A DNA stretch of 64,000 bases, from positions 2,108,001-2,172,000 of the forward strand of contig NZ_CP072014.1 of assembly GCF_017603825.1 (NCBI RefSeq), in the 5' to 3' direction. Source of the stretch: Arthrobacter crystallopoietes (GTDB lineage Bacteria > Actinomycetota > Actinomycetes > Actinomycetales > Micrococcaceae). Numbering within the stretch: the stretch's first letter is position 1; every line of letters starts with the position of its first letter. Positions 62,776 through 64,000 of the stretch are shown piece after piece. The translations under genes were made by a program, and so were the position numbers. The notes beneath the pieces were generated by a model. The model had not been told where the DNA came from, made no database searches, and saw nothing but the letters and a program-made list of their open reading frames with translations.

Positions 62776-63237
62776 CTAGGTGCGGCTGATAGAGAGCTGA
62801 ACGAGTGAAGGAGGCCGAAGTGCCGGTAAAGCGAGGCTGAGCCCACGGGGCGGCGCACGCAGCCCGTCCCGGCCGCGGATCCGGAGCTGCCTGGGGACGA
62901 AGAGCAGGGCGAAGCCGCCCACAACGATCATCAGCATGCACACGGCAGTCATGGTGTCGTGGTCCCCGCCGCACGGCCCGGCACAGGCAGCCGCATGCAG
63001 CGACTCCGCAGCCGGGGACGACGAGGCTGCGGCGGAGTCCACTCCCGGGCCATGGTCAGTTGAATGGGCCGGGGCCGCGGCGACGGCGTGATCGGCGGTG
63101 CCGGTACCGGGGTTGTGGTGGGAAACGTTCAGGATGTGCATCCCGATAATGCCGATGATGACCGCAACCAAACCCAGAAACAGTGTCAAAGAGCGGCGGA
63201 GGGGCAGGAAGGAACCAGGCTTGGTGCCCTTGTTCAT
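62776..63237 (-). CDS. DUF6153-family membrane protein
   Basis: 153 residues. Helix 1 (LFLGLVAVIIGIIGMHILNV, about 19-38) is followed by a His-rich outside loop (HHNPGTGTADHAV, HSTDHGPG, HAAACAGPCGGDHD) with two or three cysteines, then helix 2 (AVCMLMIVVGGFALLFVPRQ) and a basic proline-rich tail. The histidine/cysteine loop could bind copper. ATG 63237 was selected because GGGAGGCAGG lies just upstream. It is the first gene of the likely three-gene operon with DUF305 and F510_1955. Confidence 0.75.
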   Translation of the reverse strand: MNKGTKPGSFLPLRRSLTLFLGLVAVIIGIIGMHILNVSHHNPGTGTADHAVAAAPAHSTDHGPGVDSAAASSSPAAESLHAAACAGPCGGDHDTMTAVCMLMIVVGGFALLFVPRQLRIRGRDGLRAPPRGLSLALPALRPPSLVQLSISRT

Positions 63238-63686
63238 CGTTGCCTGCCTCCCGCCGGATGAGGTTGTCCCCGTCTTCAAGGGTATCGAAAGGGTGTATGC
63301 TGCGCCGAATCTGCCCAATGCGGCGCAGCTGCCTCCGGCCGACCGGTCATTGAACCGGGCCGGACAGCGTACTGTCTGCACGCGCTCACCGCGGCGGCCA
63401 CTCTGTCCTCCGCAGAAGCTGTCCGGCGGCTCGTCGCCGTCACGCTCTCGGGCCTGATGCCCTCCGCGGACTCACTGTAGAACCGGACGGCGCTCGCGAA
63501 GCCCGGCAGGGCCGGCAAGTGATCGGCGCGTTTCATCGCGGCGCTTCATGAACCTGCTGCTTCGCAAGCCCGAACCGGGCCGCGACCGGCAACAATTACT
63601 TCGTCCGGCAAACGTCCTGGGTAGATCATCGTCGGCAACGGCAGACGGGGGAAGGAAGCGGTCCGGACGACGACGAAGGGGAGGCG
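63238..63686. other. Intergenic stretch, 449 bases, no supported gene
   Basis: Probably includes the promoter of the DUF6153 gene on the left. GCTGCGCC (63299-63306) and GGCGCAGC (63322-63329) form an 8-base hairpin over a 15-base loop. A frame at 63548-63847 is antisense to the next gene and was rejected. Confidence 0.4.
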
Positions 63687-64000
63687 TCAGCCGACCACCG
63701 TTGCCAGCGAGCGCGGTCCCCGGTCCGGCACCGTGGCAGCCTTCAGCTGCCGCAGTGCTGCCATCGCCGCCGCCCGGCCGGCCCGGGTGGCGCCGACTGT
63801 CGAGGCGGTGGAGCCGTACCCCACGAGGAACAGCCGCGGTTCCTTGACTACGGAGACGGCGTCCGTACCCATGCGGATGCCGCCGCCTGGCTCACGCAGC
63901 TGCAGCGGGGTCAGATGGTCCAGCGAGGGACGGAAGCCCGTTGCCCACAGGATGACATCCACCTGCTCGGCCGACCCGTCCGCAAACACCACGCCGTCCT
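63687..64000 (-). CDS. C-terminal fragment of a flavin-containing monooxygenase-like oxidoreductase
   Basis: About 104 residues run to the right edge, so the start is outside the window. The sequence VDVILWATGFRPSLDHL contains the late ATG-F/Y motif of the FMO/CzcO group of FAD- and NADPH-dependent oxidoreductases; PRLFLVGYGSTASTVGATRA is the usual final FAD-binding strand. Substrate and position in any operon are unknown. Confidence 0.75.
   Translation of the reverse strand, partial: DGVVFADGSAEQVDVILWATGFRPSLDHLTPLQLREPGGGIRMGTDAVSVVKEPRLFLVGYGSTASTVGATRAGRAAAMAALRQLKAATVPDRGPRSLATVVG

Overview
This is a high-GC actinobacterial chromosome segment. The gene families point to Micrococcaceae (Arthrobacter-like): monomeric NADP isocitrate dehydrogenase, a DUF6350/PerM gene upstream of purN, a DUF222/13E12 HNH protein, a DUF6318 lipoprotein, an LAQTG-type sortase substrate, and a sugar ABC importer with no ATPase of its own. 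No rRNA, tRNA, CRISPR array, insertion sequence or prophage was seen, and both window edges cut genes.

Layout. 1-6.5 kb: a truncated gene start, an IclR regulator broken by a frameshift, a macrolide-phosphotransferase-like kinase, a pyrimidine-dimer-glycosylase-like protein, a MarR regulator coupled to a membrane protein, a flavin reductase and a histidine phosphatase. 6.7-9.6 kb: a P-loop protein directly followed by an ABC-exporter-like protein whose own ATPase motifs are ruined; this is the most unusual pair here. 9.8-20.5 kb: HNH protein, GNAT, universal stress protein, tctCBA tricarboxylate transporter, DoxX, cyclic-nucleotide phosphodiesterase, and a Stealth sugar-phosphotransferase that appears to begin at an ATT codon. 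20.6-25.8 kb: a peptide ABC operon (binding protein, two permeases, fused double ATPase), divergent from hpaH-hpaI (26.1-27.7 kb), which encode the last steps of homoprotocatechuate breakdown.

27.8-35.1 kb: GT4 mannosyltransferase, TauE/SafE exporter, a 43-residue basic protein, an FAD oxidase, a zinc alcohol/formaldehyde dehydrogenase and DUF6350. 35.1-44 kb: purN, purH and icd, the housekeeping core. purN and purH, normally neighbours, are separated by about 3.8 kb of accessory genes that include an AT-richer lipoprotein/PKD pair and an MFS transporter. 44-54 kb: SnoaL, AI-2E family transporter, GCS2 ligase, and an hsp20 gene whose promoter has both a HAIR-like (HspR) and a CIRCE (HrcA) site. 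These are followed by two secreted Ala-rich proteins, a BASS transporter, an oxidoreductase and a coiled-coil membrane protein.

54-64 kb: a sugar ABC importer (permeases and binding protein) with its ROK repressor, both promoters carrying the same 21-bp site; gamma carbonic anhydrase-like protein, methyltransferase and purU. Last come three exported proteins in a row (DUF6153, DUF305, F510_1955 family), probably a metal-handling operon, and the C-terminus of a flavin monooxygenase-like protein.

Strong GC-rich hairpins separate most convergent genes, and the 11-mer AACGACGGCGG recurs at least 11 times. All family calls come from reading the sequence; no database search was possible.
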